DNA of 64,000 bases. It comes from DAIMFL01 sp964372215 (GTDB taxonomy: Bacteria; Pseudomonadota; Alphaproteobacteria; Dongiales; Dongiaceae). Below, one piece after another: positions 18,654 through 26,787 of this stretch. The position numbers and the translations under genes are program-made. The notes under the pieces are model-generated. The model did not search any database. It was not told the DNA's origin and was given only the letters and a program-made list of their open reading frames with translations. Position 1 is the first letter of the stretch, and every line of letters begins with the position of its first letter. The stretch is from positions 124,001 through 188,000 of the forward strand of contig CAYJQC010000003.1 in NCBI GenBank assembly GCA_964372215.1. Direction: 5' to 3'.

Positions 18654-19178
18654 GTGCGCAAGCTGCTGCTGGAAAGCCTGGGCCGAGCGCCGCTCACCGA
18701 GCCGGCGCCAACGCCCGACGCCGAGTCGCTGGCCGAGCTCGCCGCCGCGCTCGACCGCACGGCGCGCCGCCGGCTCGGCCGCAGCCTGTCGATCCGCGTG
18801 GTCGACGCCGGCTCCTGCAACGGCTGCGAGCTGGAGATCCACGCCCTCGGCAACGCGTTCTACGATCTCGAGCGCTTCGGCCTGCGCTTCGTCGCAAGCC
18901 CGCGCCATGCCGACGTGCTGCTGGTCACCGGCCCGGTGACCAGGAACATGTGTGAGGCGCTGGAGCGCACCTGGCGCGCCACCCCGGACCCGAAATGGGT
19001 GGTCGCGGCCGGCGACTGCGCCGCCGATGGCGGCCTGTTCGCCGGCAGCTACGCGGTGGCCGGCGGGGTCTCGGCCGTGGTGCCGGTCGACCTCCACATC
19101 CGCGGCTGCCCGCCCAGCCCGCGCCGGCTGCTCGCCGGCCTGCTCGCCCTGCTCGAGCCCCGGACGGCCGCGCGATGA
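18654..19178 (+). CDS. hyfI: HyfI/HycG-like small subunit with N2-type [4Fe-4S] site (NuoB family)
   Basis: A 174-residue small subunit of the group 4 hydrogenase/NuoB family. The four cluster ligands are visible: C55 and C58 in GSCNGCELE, C122 in AAGDCAADGG and C152 in IRGCPPSP. Electron transfer through the proximal cluster should therefore still work, in contrast to the lost nickel site in the partner large subunit. The GTG at 18654 has GAGGGAG upstream and lies 13 bases after hyfG. The frame is open further upstream, but only as a shadow of hyfG. The stop overlaps the start of the ParB-like gene by four bases. Confidence 0.9.
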   Translation: MRKLLLESLGRAPLTEPAPTPDAESLAELAAALDRTARRRLGRSLSIRVVDAGSCNGCELEIHALGNAFYDLERFGLRFVASPRHADVLLVTGPVTRNMCEALERTWRATPDPKWVVAAGDCAADGGLFAGSYAVAGGVSAVVPVDLHIRGCPPSPRRLLAGLLALLEPRTAAR

Positions 19179-19420
19179 AGCCGGTCGTCATCAAGATCGT
19201 CGATGTCTACGTGCCGCAGGCGCTGCGCCTGCCGATCGACGAGGCCAAGATGCAGGCGCTCGCCGAAAGCATCGCCGAGAGCGGGCAGCAGACCCCGATC
19301 CTGGTCCGCCCGGACAAGGACCGCTACGTCCTGATCAGCGGCCTGCACCGGCTCGAGGCCTGCAAGGCGCTCGGCGAGACCACCATCATCGTCAATCTGG
19401 TTCAGTCCCGCCGGCACTGA
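19175..19420 (+). CDS. Small stand-alone ParB/sulfiredoxin-fold protein, last gene of the Ehr operon
   Basis: An 81-residue protein that looks like a single ParB N-terminal/Srx-like domain. The segment at 21-44 (IDEAKMQALAESIAESGQQT then PILV) is the canonical ParB box I region. SGLHRLEACKALG (55-67) matches the GxHRxxA/GxRRxxA nucleotide-binding motif. Such domains bind CTP or ATP (ParB, sulfiredoxin, SerK). No DNA-binding HTH or coiled coil is present. Its ATG overlaps the hyfI stop (ATGA), so it is translated with the Ehr complex and is not part of a chromosome-partition locus. Its function is unknown. Assembly, cofactor or nucleotide-dependent control of the complex are all inference. Confidence 0.82.
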   Translation: MKPVVIKIVDVYVPQALRLPIDEAKMQALAESIAESGQQTPILVRPDKDRYVLISGLHRLEACKALGETTIIVNLVQSRRH

Positions 19421-19547
19421 CCGGCCGGCGCCCGGGGCGCAGCCCGCAGGGTGCGCCGACTTGCCTCTTCCGGCCGCCGCCGGCTTGTGGCATGAGTCCA
19501 TGATCTCGTAATATGTTCCGACAGTCTGGAATTCAGGAATCTCCCGA

Positions 19548-20297
19548 ATGTCCTATTTCCCCGACCGCCCCTACAGCGTCGCCGTGGTGGGCGCAGCCAG
19601 CGGCATCGGCGCCGCGACCGCCAGGTTCCTCGCCGGCGAGGGCGCGCGGGTCGCCTGCCTCGACGCCAATGCCGACGGCGCCGCGGCGGTGGCGGCGTCG
19701 CTCGGCGACGGCGCGTTCGCGGTCGCCTGCGACGTCACCCGGGCGGACTCGGTCGATGCGGCCGTCGCGGCCACCGCCAAGGCGATGGGCCAGGTCCACG
19801 GGCTGGTCAACTGCGCCGGCATCACCGGCAAGACCAACATCAGGGGGCACGAGGTCGAGCTCGCCGATTTCGACCGGGTCTACGCCATCAATCTGCGCGG
19901 CGCCTTCATCGTCTCCCAGGCGATCCTCAAGCACATGCTGCCGTTCGGCTATGGCCGGCTGCTGCATGTCGCCTCGATCGCCGGCAAGGACGGCAATGCC
20001 GGGATGACCGCCTATTCAGCGACCAAGGCCGGGCTGATCGGCATGGTGAAGTCGCTCGGCAAGGACTATCCCGAGACCGGCATTACCATCAACGCACTGG
20101 CGCCGGCGGTGATCCGCACGCCGTTGGTCGATGCGCTGCCCGAGGCGACGGTCAAGTACATGACCGACAAGATCCCGATGCGCCGCTGCGGCGAGCTGGC
20201 CGAGGTCGCGGCGATGATCGCCTGGATCGTCTCGCCGGCCTGCAGCTTCACCACCGGCTTCACGTTCGACCTCTCGGGCGGCCGCGCGACCTATTGA
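19548..20297 (+). CDS. Short-chain dehydrogenase/reductase (SDR)
   Basis: A 249-residue classical SDR. The NAD(P)-binding glycine motif GAASGIG spans 15-21, followed by acidic D38 in ACLDANADG, which favours NAD(H). The catalytic triad is S143 in HVASIAG, Y156 and K160 in AYSATKAG. The C-terminus FDLSGGRATY closes the fold as in FabG-like enzymes. It probably oxidises or reduces a small hydroxy/keto acid or sugar-derived substrate. The FAH-family hydrolase gene follows 79 bases later, a pairing often seen in L-fucose/L-rhamnose-type or 2-keto-3-deoxy-acid degradation. That pathway is suggested only by neighbourhood. Confidence 0.92.
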   Translation: MSYFPDRPYSVAVVGAASGIGAATARFLAGEGARVACLDANADGAAAVAASLGDGAFAVACDVTRADSVDAAVAATAKAMGQVHGLVNCAGITGKTNIRGHEVELADFDRVYAINLRGAFIVSQAILKHMLPFGYGRLLHVASIAGKDGNAGMTAYSATKAGLIGMVKSLGKDYPETGITINALAPAVIRTPLVDALPEATVKYMTDKIPMRRCGELAEVAAMIAWIVSPACSFTTGFTFDLSGGRATY

Positions 20298-20376
20298 TTG
20301 AACGGCCCGGCCGCGATTGACACGCGCCGCGGCGCCGGGCAAGACCGATCGGCACAAACCAGGGAAAGACGAAGCA

Positions 20377-21225
20377 ATGAAGCTGGTTCGCTACGGAGCA
20401 CGGGGCGCGGAGAAGCCGGGCCTGATCGACGCTGCCGGCAAGCTGCGGGACCTGTCGGGCGTCATTCCCGACATCGCCGGCGGGGTGCTGCTGCCGGCCG
20501 GTCTCGCCGCCCTCGCGGCGCTCGACCCCGCCAATCTGCCGCCGGTCGGCGGCAGTCCGCGGCTCGGCGTGCCGCTGTCCGGTATCGGCAAGATCGTCGC
20601 CATCGGCCTCAACTACTCCGATCACGCGGCGGAATCGAACCTGCCGGTGCCGAAGGAGCCGATCATCTTCATGAAGGCGACCTCGTCGCTCTCCGGTCCC
20701 AACGACGCCGTGACCATCCCGCGCGGGTCGGAGAAGTCCGATTGGGAGGTCGAGCTGGCGGCGGTCATCGGCAAGCCGGCCTCCTATGTCGAGGAGAAGG
20801 ACGCCCTCGGCCATGTCGCCGGCTACCTGATCTGCAACGACGTGTCGGAGCGCGCCTACCAGATCGAGCGCGGCGGCCAGTGGGACAAGGGCAAGTGCTG
20901 CGACACCTTCGCGCCGCTCGGGCCGTGGCTGGTGACGTCGGACGAGATTCCCGATCCCCAGGTGCTCGACATGCGGCTCGACCTGAACGGCGAGGCGATG
21001 CAGCGCGGCACCACCCGCACCATGGTTTTCGGCATCGCCACCATCGTCAGCTATGTCAGCCAGTTCATGTCGCTGCAGCCGGGCGACGTCATCACGACCG
21101 GCACGCCCCCGGGCGTCGGCATGGGCCAGAAGCCGCCGCGCTATCTGAAGCCGGGCGACGTCATGATGCTGTCGATCCAGGGCCTGGGCGAGCAGCGCCA
21201 GGAATGCGTCGCCTGGAAGCGCTGA
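20377..21225 (+). CDS. Fumarylacetoacetate hydrolase (FAH) family protein
   Basis: A 282-residue protein of the FAH superfamily. Signature segments are IGLNYSDHAAESNLPVP, IFMKATSSLSGPND, DWEVELAAVIGK (metal-binding acidic residues), ICNDVSERAYQ and ITTGTPPGVGMG. Such enzymes are metal-dependent hydrolases, decarboxylases or hydratases on 2-keto acids. Many relatives are called ureidoglycolate lyase or 2,4-diketo-3-deoxy-L-fuconate hydrolase. The chosen ATG at 20377 is preceded by AGGGAAAG at the right distance. An alternative ATG 20 codons upstream lacks one. It pairs with the preceding SDR gene. Confidence 0.92.
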   Translation: MKLVRYGARGAEKPGLIDAAGKLRDLSGVIPDIAGGVLLPAGLAALAALDPANLPPVGGSPRLGVPLSGIGKIVAIGLNYSDHAAESNLPVPKEPIIFMKATSSLSGPNDAVTIPRGSEKSDWEVELAAVIGKPASYVEEKDALGHVAGYLICNDVSERAYQIERGGQWDKGKCCDTFAPLGPWLVTSDEIPDPQVLDMRLDLNGEAMQRGTTRTMVFGIATIVSYVSQFMSLQPGDVITTGTPPGVGMGQKPPRYLKPGDVMMLSIQGLGEQRQECVAWKR

Positions 21226-21352
21226 GCCGGCGCGCCGGCCCGGCGCACGAAGGCCCTTAGCGACAAAGTTCCTTAACAAAGCGGCGCCATCGCGGGAGGA
21301 TGGACATGCGGGCCGGCCCGGCCGGCATCGGGATCCCCTGCAGGCGCCAGAC

Positions 21353-24082
21353 ATGACGCGGTCGCGCTCCCATCTCATCGCCACCAAGTTCGTGCCGCCG
21401 GCGGCGCGCGCCGAGCTGGTGCCGCGCGCCCGGCTGGTGGCGCTGATGCGCGCCGCCGGGCCGGCCAAGCTGGTGCTGCTGTCGGCGCCGGCCGGGTTCG
21501 GCAAGTCGACCCTGCTGGCCGAGTGGGTGCGCGCCGCCGCCGCCGACGGGGTCGCCGTCGGCTGGCTCTCGCTCGATCGCGACGACGGCGATCTCGGGCG
21601 CTTTCTCGCCTATCTCTGCGCCGCGCTGCAGCGCGCCGATGCCGCGGTCGCCGCCGCCGCCGGCGGCCTGCTGCGCTCCAGCCCGGTGGCGCCGGTCGAC
21701 GCGGTGATCGAGCTGCTGGTCGAGGATCTCGCGGCCCGCGCCGGGCGCCTCGCGGTGGTGCTCGACGACTACCACCTGATCGAGCGGCCGGAGATCCACG
21801 CCGCGGTGGCCCGGCTGGTCGCCTATGCGCCGCCCGGCTTCACCCTGGTCATCTCCAGCCGCGAGGAGCCGCCGCTGCCGCTCGCGCGCATGCGTGTGGC
21901 CGGCGAGGTCACCGAGATCAGCGCCGCCGAGCTGCGCTTCCGGACCGAGGAGGCGGAGGCGTTCCTGAACGGCGGGCACCGCCTCGACCTGGCGCCGGAG
22001 GACGTGGCGCTGCTGGTCGCGCGCACCGAAGGCTGGGCCGCCGGGCTGCAGCTCGCGTCGCTGGCGCTGGAGCGCCGGACCGAACGCCGGGCCTTTCTCG
22101 ACAGCTTCTCCGGCTATGACCGCGGCATCGTCGACTTCCTGACCGCCGACGTGCTGCTGCGCCAGCCCGGCGAGGTCCAGGCGTTCCTGCTGTCGACCGC
22201 GGTGCTGGACCGCTTCGACGCTGGCTTGTGCGACCATGTCACCGGCCAGGGCAACGGCCAAGCCATGCTGGAGCGGCTCGACGCCGCCAACCTGTTCCTG
22301 GTTCCGCTCGACAACGAGCGGCGCTGGTTCCGCTATCATCACCTGTTCGCCGATTTCCTGCGCGGCCGGCTGGAACGGGCGCATCCGGGACTGGCGCCGG
22401 TGCTCCATGGCCGCGCCGCCGACTGGCACAGCCGGCACGGCAACCTGTCCGACGCGGTCAATCACGCGCTCGCCGCCGGCGACGCCGATGGCGCGGCGCG
22501 GCTGGTCGAAGACTGCGCCATGGAGCTGATCCGCCAGAGCCACGTGCCGCAGCTCGGCGAGTGGCTGAACCGCCTGCCGCTCGCCGTGGTCGAGGCGCGG
22601 CCGCGGCTCGGCCTGATCGCCGCCTGGATCTACTTCCACATCATGCAGCCGCGCCGCGGCTTCCGTCATCTGGTGGCGGCGCGCCGCGCGCTCGTCGTCG
22701 ATTTCTCGGACCGGGAGGCGGCCATCGGCGCCGATCGGGCGCTGATTGCAGAAATGCGCACCCTGACCGTGGGCGTGCTCTCCGCCGCCGATCGCTCGCG
22801 CGTCGCCCGCGACCTCGCGGTGCGCTGGCTCGACGGGCTGCCGGCCGACCAGCCGTTCCTGCGCGGCACTCTCGGCAACATCCTGGCCTTCTGCCACTAC
22901 TCGCTGGGCGACATGTCGGCGGCGCGGGTCGCCAGCGAGCGGGCGCGCGGCGAGCACGAGCGGGCGCGCTCGGTGTTCGGCATCGTCTATGCCGATCTCC
23001 TGATCGGCCTGGTGGCCAAGAGCCGCGGCCAGCTCGCCGAGGCCGAGCGGGTGCTGCGCCGCGGCCAGGCGCTGGCCCGCGAACGGCTCGGCACGCCGTC
23101 CTATGCCGAGGCGCTGGTGGCGGTGTTTCTGGCCGAGCTCGCCTATGAGCGCAACCATCTCGACATGGCCGAGACGCTGCTGCGCGACAACCAGTTCATC
23201 ATCGAGGGCACCGGCTTGGTGGTCCACGCGCTGGCCGGCAAGATCCACCTGGCGCGGCTCAAGTCGGTGGCCGGCGATCATGACGGCGCGCTCGCCGTGC
23301 TCGACGCCGCCGAGCGGCTCGGCCGTGAGCGGCTCTATCGCCGGCTGCGCGCCAGCGTGTTGAACGAGCAGGTGCGGATGCTGATCGCCGCCGGCGATGT
23401 CGATGGCGCCCGCGCCGCGCTGCGCCGCAACGACATTGATCCCGCCGCCGGCGCCGACGGCGAGATCGGCACGCCCAGCACCGAGTTCGAGCAGGTCGCG
23501 CTCGCCCGCCTGCTGCTGGCCGAGGGCGGGGCCGCGCCGGCGCTGGCGCTGCTCGACCGGCTGGCGATCCGCATGGAGCGCCAGGGCCGCATCCGCCGCC
23601 TGCTGCAGATCCTCTCCTTGCGCGCCCTGGCGCTCGCCGCGCTCGGCCGGCACGGTCGCGCCCTCGACACCCTGCGCCGCGCCCTGGCGCTCGGCGAACC
23701 GGAAGGCTTCATGCGGACCTTCGTCGACGAGGGCCGCGCCCTGCTGCCGCTGATTGCCGAGCTGGCGAAACAGGAGACCGGCGAGACGGTCTCGCCGGTC
23801 TTCCTGCGTCGCCTGCTGCAGGCCCTCGGCGGCAGCGAGCCGCACCGCGCGATCACCGCTGCGGCGGAGCCGGTCGGCGTGCTGCTCGCGGCCTTGAGCC
23901 CGCGCGAACTCGACGTGGTCCGCCTGCTCGCCGCCGGCTGCTCGAACGGCGAGCTGGCGCGCCGGCTGGCGCTGGCGCCGAGCACGGTGAAGTGGCACCT
24001 GCGCAACATCTTCGACAAGCTCGGCGTCAGCAGCCGGACCCAGGCGGTGATCGCCGCCCAGCAGCTCCGCCTGCTGTCCTGA
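21353..24082 (+). CDS. MalT-like LuxR-family transcriptional regulator (LAL type, STAND ATPase)
   Basis: A 909-residue regulator. An N-terminal P-loop APAGFGKST (45-53) and Walker-B-like VVLDDYH belong to the STAND NTPase module. A helical repeat (TPR-like) region spans roughly 380-830. A C-terminal LuxR HTH follows (about 848-905), with LSPRELDVVRLLAAGCSNGE and STVKWHLRNIFDKLGV. Proteins of this architecture bind a ligand and ATP, oligomerise and activate nearby operons. No maltose genes are present, so the name malT is not justified. The downstream deacetylase-like and Liv transporter genes on the same strand are the natural candidate targets. It is followed by a perfect 15-bp hairpin. Confidence 0.92.
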   Translation: MTRSRSHLIATKFVPPAARAELVPRARLVALMRAAGPAKLVLLSAPAGFGKSTLLAEWVRAAAADGVAVGWLSLDRDDGDLGRFLAYLCAALQRADAAVAAAAGGLLRSSPVAPVDAVIELLVEDLAARAGRLAVVLDDYHLIERPEIHAAVARLVAYAPPGFTLVISSREEPPLPLARMRVAGEVTEISAAELRFRTEEAEAFLNGGHRLDLAPEDVALLVARTEGWAAGLQLASLALERRTERRAFLDSFSGYDRGIVDFLTADVLLRQPGEVQAFLLSTAVLDRFDAGLCDHVTGQGNGQAMLERLDAANLFLVPLDNERRWFRYHHLFADFLRGRLERAHPGLAPVLHGRAADWHSRHGNLSDAVNHALAAGDADGAARLVEDCAMELIRQSHVPQLGEWLNRLPLAVVEARPRLGLIAAWIYFHIMQPRRGFRHLVAARRALVVDFSDREAAIGADRALIAEMRTLTVGVLSAADRSRVARDLAVRWLDGLPADQPFLRGTLGNILAFCHYSLGDMSAARVASERARGEHERARSVFGIVYADLLIGLVAKSRGQLAEAERVLRRGQALARERLGTPSYAEALVAVFLAELAYERNHLDMAETLLRDNQFIIEGTGLVVHALAGKIHLARLKSVAGDHDGALAVLDAAERLGRERLYRRLRASVLNEQVRMLIAAGDVDGARAALRRNDIDPAAGADGEIGTPSTEFEQVALARLLLAEGGAAPALALLDRLAIRMERQGRIRRLLQILSLRALALAALGRHGRALDTLRRALALGEPEGFMRTFVDEGRALLPLIAELAKQETGETVSPVFLRRLLQALGGSEPHRAITAAAEPVGVLLAALSPRELDVVRLLAAGCSNGELARRLALAPSTVKWHLRNIFDKLGVSSRTQAVIAAQQLRLLS

Positions 24083-24084
24083 AT

Positions 24085-24118
24085 CCTAGGCGCCCCTCCT
24101 TTGGGAGGGGCGCCTAGG
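24085..24118 (+). terminator. Perfect 15-bp hairpin directly after the LuxR-type gene
   Basis: Bases 24085-24099 are fully complementary to 24104-24118, with a four-base loop (24100-24103), two bases after the regulator stop codon. There is no T-tract behind the stem, so it is either a U-less terminator or an mRNA-stabilising 3' end. It separates the regulator from the deacetylase-like gene. Confidence 0.6.
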
Positions 24119-24204
24119 CGGGCCTCCCCCGCTTCCCGGACGGTTCGCCGACGCGCCAGCTCTGTCATACTTCGACCGGAAGAACGGCGAGCGGGAGGTA
24201 GGAC

Positions 24205-25317
24205 GTGTCGAAGAACCGCGCAACCGGGTTCGTGTTCCACGAACTCTACATGTGGCATGACACCGGCACCGCCTCGAGCGTGTTCCCGGCGGGACTCGGC
24301 ATCGAGCCGGGCGAGCATGCCGAGAACCCCAGCACCAAGCGCCGCTTCCGCAACCTGCTCGAGGTGAGCGGGCTGCTCGAGCGCCTGGCCCCGGTCCGCC
24401 CGCGCCCCGCCACCGAGGACGAGATCGCCCGCTTCCACACCCGCGACTACATCGCCCGCATCAAGAAGCTGTCGGCCGAGCGCGGCGGCGACGCCGGCGA
24501 CCTGACGCCGTTCGGAACCGGAAGCTTCGAGATCGCCCAGCTCGCCGCCGGCGGCACGATCCGCGCGGTCGAGCAGGTGCTCGGCGGCGAGCTCGCCAAC
24601 GCATATGCCCTGGTGCGTCCGCCCGGCCACCATGCCGAGCGCGACAAGGGCCGCGGCTTTTGCATCTTCGGCAATGTCGCGATCGCCGCCATGCATGCCC
24701 GGGCCGTGCATGGCGTCGGCCGGGTGGCGACGGTCGACTGGGACGTGCATCACGGCAACGGCACCCAGCAGGCGTTCTACGACAGCGCCGACGTGCTCAC
24801 CATCTCGATCCACCAGGATCGGCTGTTCCCGATCGAGTCGGGCCATCTTGATGAAGGCGGCGCGGACAAGGGCCGCGGCTACAACCTCAACATCCCGATG
24901 CCCCCGGGCTCGGGCGCCGGCGCCTATCTCGCGGCGTTCGAGCGGGTGGTCGTCCCGGCGCTCCGCCGGTTCAAGCCCGAGCTGATCCTGGTGCCATCGG
25001 GCTTCGATGCCGGCGGCATCGACCCGCTCGGCCGAATGATGGTGCATAGTGGCTGCTATCGCCGCCTGACCCGCCTGCTCATGGAGGTCGCGGACGAGGT
25101 CTGCGGCGGCCGGCTGGTGATGTCGCACGAAGGCGGCTATTCCGCCTCGAACGTGCCCTATTGTGGCCTCGCCGTGATGGAGGAGCTGTCGGGCATCGCC
25201 ACCGGCATCGCCGATCCCTGGCTGCCAAGCATGGAGAGTTGGGGCCAGCAGGACCTGCAGCCGCATCAGGAGGCGGCGATCGACCGCGCCGCCGCCCTGT
25301 TGTCGGGGATCAAGTAG
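24205..25317 (+). CDS. Histone-deacetylase-family amidohydrolase (acetylpolyamine amidohydrolase/AcuC-like)
   Basis: A 370-residue zinc hydrolase of the arginase/deacetylase superfamily. Catalytic features are visible: the His pair H142-H143 in RPPGHHAERD, zinc ligands D180 and H182 in VDWDVHHGNG and D268 in PSGFDAGG, plus the glycine-rich SHEGGYS near the C-terminus. Bacterial members remove acetyl groups from acetylpolyamines or other N-acetyl amines, or act on acetylated proteins. A Liv-type ABC operon starts 82 bases downstream, and GS-like and Pot-type genes follow further on. A small-molecule acetylamine substrate is therefore more likely than a protein (inference). The GTG at 24205 has a GGGAGGTAGGA ribosome site. 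Confidence 0.9.
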   Translation: MSKNRATGFVFHELYMWHDTGTASSVFPAGLGIEPGEHAENPSTKRRFRNLLEVSGLLERLAPVRPRPATEDEIARFHTRDYIARIKKLSAERGGDAGDLTPFGTGSFEIAQLAAGGTIRAVEQVLGGELANAYALVRPPGHHAERDKGRGFCIFGNVAIAAMHARAVHGVGRVATVDWDVHHGNGTQQAFYDSADVLTISIHQDRLFPIESGHLDEGGADKGRGYNLNIPMPPGSGAGAYLAAFERVVVPALRRFKPELILVPSGFDAGGIDPLGRMMVHSGCYRRLTRLLMEVADEVCGGRLVMSHEGGYSASNVPYCGLAVMEELSGIATGIADPWLPSMESWGQQDLQPHQEAAIDRAAALLSGIK

Positions 25318-25399
25318 GGAATCAGGGAGAAACTGGCGCCGGCCGAGGAAACTTTGGACGCGCGCTCCAATCAATCAGCCGTCACCAAGGGAGAGGCAG

Positions 25400-26761
25400 A
25401 TGAACAGGAATGAACGGGACGACGCGACCAGGATCGCCGGATCGGACAGTGCCGCCAGCCGGCGCAGCTTCCTGAAGCGCGGCGCCGCGCTCGGCGCCGG
25501 CGCCATCGCCGCGCCCGCGGCGATGCTGCAGACCATCAACAACGGCGCCAAGGCCGATGGCGATCCGATCCCGGTCGGCCAGGCCAGCCCGCAGACCGGC
25601 TTCGCCGCGCCCGACGGCATCGAGTTCAAGCGCGGGCTGGAACTGGCCTGCGAGGAGATCAACGCCGCCGGCGGCATTCTCGGCCGCCCGCTCGAGCCGC
25701 ATTTCGAGGACACCCAGGAGATGGCCGGCGACGTCGTCATCCAGGCGGTGCAGCGGCTGGTCGATCGCCACAACGTCCATGCCGTGATCAACGGCTACAA
25801 CTACGGTTCCGGCATCGACATCCAGGAAGTGGTCGCCGATGCCGGCATCGTTTACGTGCATTACGACACGGTGCTGGCGCACAACAACCTGATCAAGTCG
25901 GACCCGGTCCGCTATTTCGGCAGCTTCCAGGGCGACCCGCCGGAATACTGGTACGGCCCCGGCTTCCTGACCTTCGTCAAGGGGCTGGAGGACAGCGGCC
26001 AGTTCAAGCGCGCCAACAACAAGCTCGCCATCGTCACCGGCCCGGGCACCTACAGCAGCAACATCGCCAATGCGGTGAAGGACAAGGCGGCCGACTTCGG
26101 CTGGGAAGTCAGCCTGTTCGAATCGGTCAACGTGCCGATCAACGAATGGGGCCCGACTCTCGCCAAGATCCGGCAGGATCCGCCGGCGCTGATCTGCAAC
26201 ACCCATTTCTTCCCGCAGGATCTGGCGCAGTTCATGGTGCAGTTCGTGCCCGATCCGACGCCCAGCCTGATCTACATGCAGTACGGCCCCTCGCTCGCGG
26301 CGTTCCGCGAGATCGGCAAGGAAGCGGTACAGGGCGTGGTCTACGGCACCGTGATCGCCGCGCTGCCGGACGAGATCGGCACCGCCTTCGAAAAGCGCTA
26401 CAAGGACAAGTTCGGCCCGGACGCCAGCCATCTCTCGGGCTCGCAGCCCTATGACGGCTGCTACATCTGGGCGATCGCGGCGGCGCTCGCCGGCGGCCCG
26501 GGCGAGCCGGGCAACGAGGAGCAGAACCGCAAGGTGGCGGCGCGGATGAACCAGCTGATCTATCGCGGCGTCAACGGCGTGACCCGGTTCATCCCGAACG
26601 AGCAGTCGGCCTATGCCTATCCCGACCAGACCCGCGACCCGTCGCTCGGCATGCCGCATCAGTTCCTGCAGATCCAGGATCATACCAAGACGCCGGTGCT
26701 GATCGCCCCGGCGCCCTACGAGACGGCGCAGTTCACCACGCCGCCCTGGCTCAAGGCCTGA
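25400..26761 (+). CDS. Liv-type ABC transporter substrate-binding protein with Tat signal
   Basis: A 453-residue periplasmic binding protein of the Peripla_BP_6 (amino acid/amide/urea) class. It has a twin-arginine signal, SRRSFLKRGAALGAG (about 18-32), so it is exported folded. Mature-part landmarks are GQASPQTGFAAPDG, EEINAAGGILGRPLEPHFED and KLAIVTGPGTYSSN. It heads a complete operon with LivG-, LivF-, LivH- and LivM-like genes. Length and signal type resemble the urea/short-chain-amide-binding subgroup more than leucine-binding LivJ, but the ligand is not determinable by eye. Confidence 0.92.
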   Translation: MNRNERDDATRIAGSDSAASRRSFLKRGAALGAGAIAAPAAMLQTINNGAKADGDPIPVGQASPQTGFAAPDGIEFKRGLELACEEINAAGGILGRPLEPHFEDTQEMAGDVVIQAVQRLVDRHNVHAVINGYNYGSGIDIQEVVADAGIVYVHYDTVLAHNNLIKSDPVRYFGSFQGDPPEYWYGPGFLTFVKGLEDSGQFKRANNKLAIVTGPGTYSSNIANAVKDKAADFGWEVSLFESVNVPINEWGPTLAKIRQDPPALICNTHFFPQDLAQFMVQFVPDPTPSLIYMQYGPSLAAFREIGKEAVQGVVYGTVIAALPDEIGTAFEKRYKDKFGPDASHLSGSQPYDGCYIWAIAAALAGGPGEPGNEEQNRKVAARMNQLIYRGVNGVTRFIPNEQSAYAYPDQTRDPSLGMPHQFLQIQDHTKTPVLIAPAPYETAQFTTPPWLKA

Positions 26762-26787
26762 GCCGCCGGACCGGACGCGATCCAGGG

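Noticed and set aside
12030..19178. Functional hydrogenase-4 / formate hydrogenlyase
   Set aside because: Both L1 nickel cysteines and the DPCxxC motif are missing from the large subunit, and there are no maturation or formate dehydrogenase genes.
21226..21239. 14-bp GC palindrome after the FAH gene as a terminator
   Set aside because: A loop-less perfect palindrome with no T-tract. It could be a protein site, but nothing supports that.
21257..23998. 913-codon open frame antisense to the LuxR-type regulator
   Set aside because: Arg/Gln/His-rich low-complexity composition without motifs. It mirrors the true gene on the plus strand, as is usual in GC-rich DNA.
21353..24082. Naming the LuxR-type protein malT
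   Set aside because: Only the architecture is shared. No maltose or maltodextrin genes are nearby.
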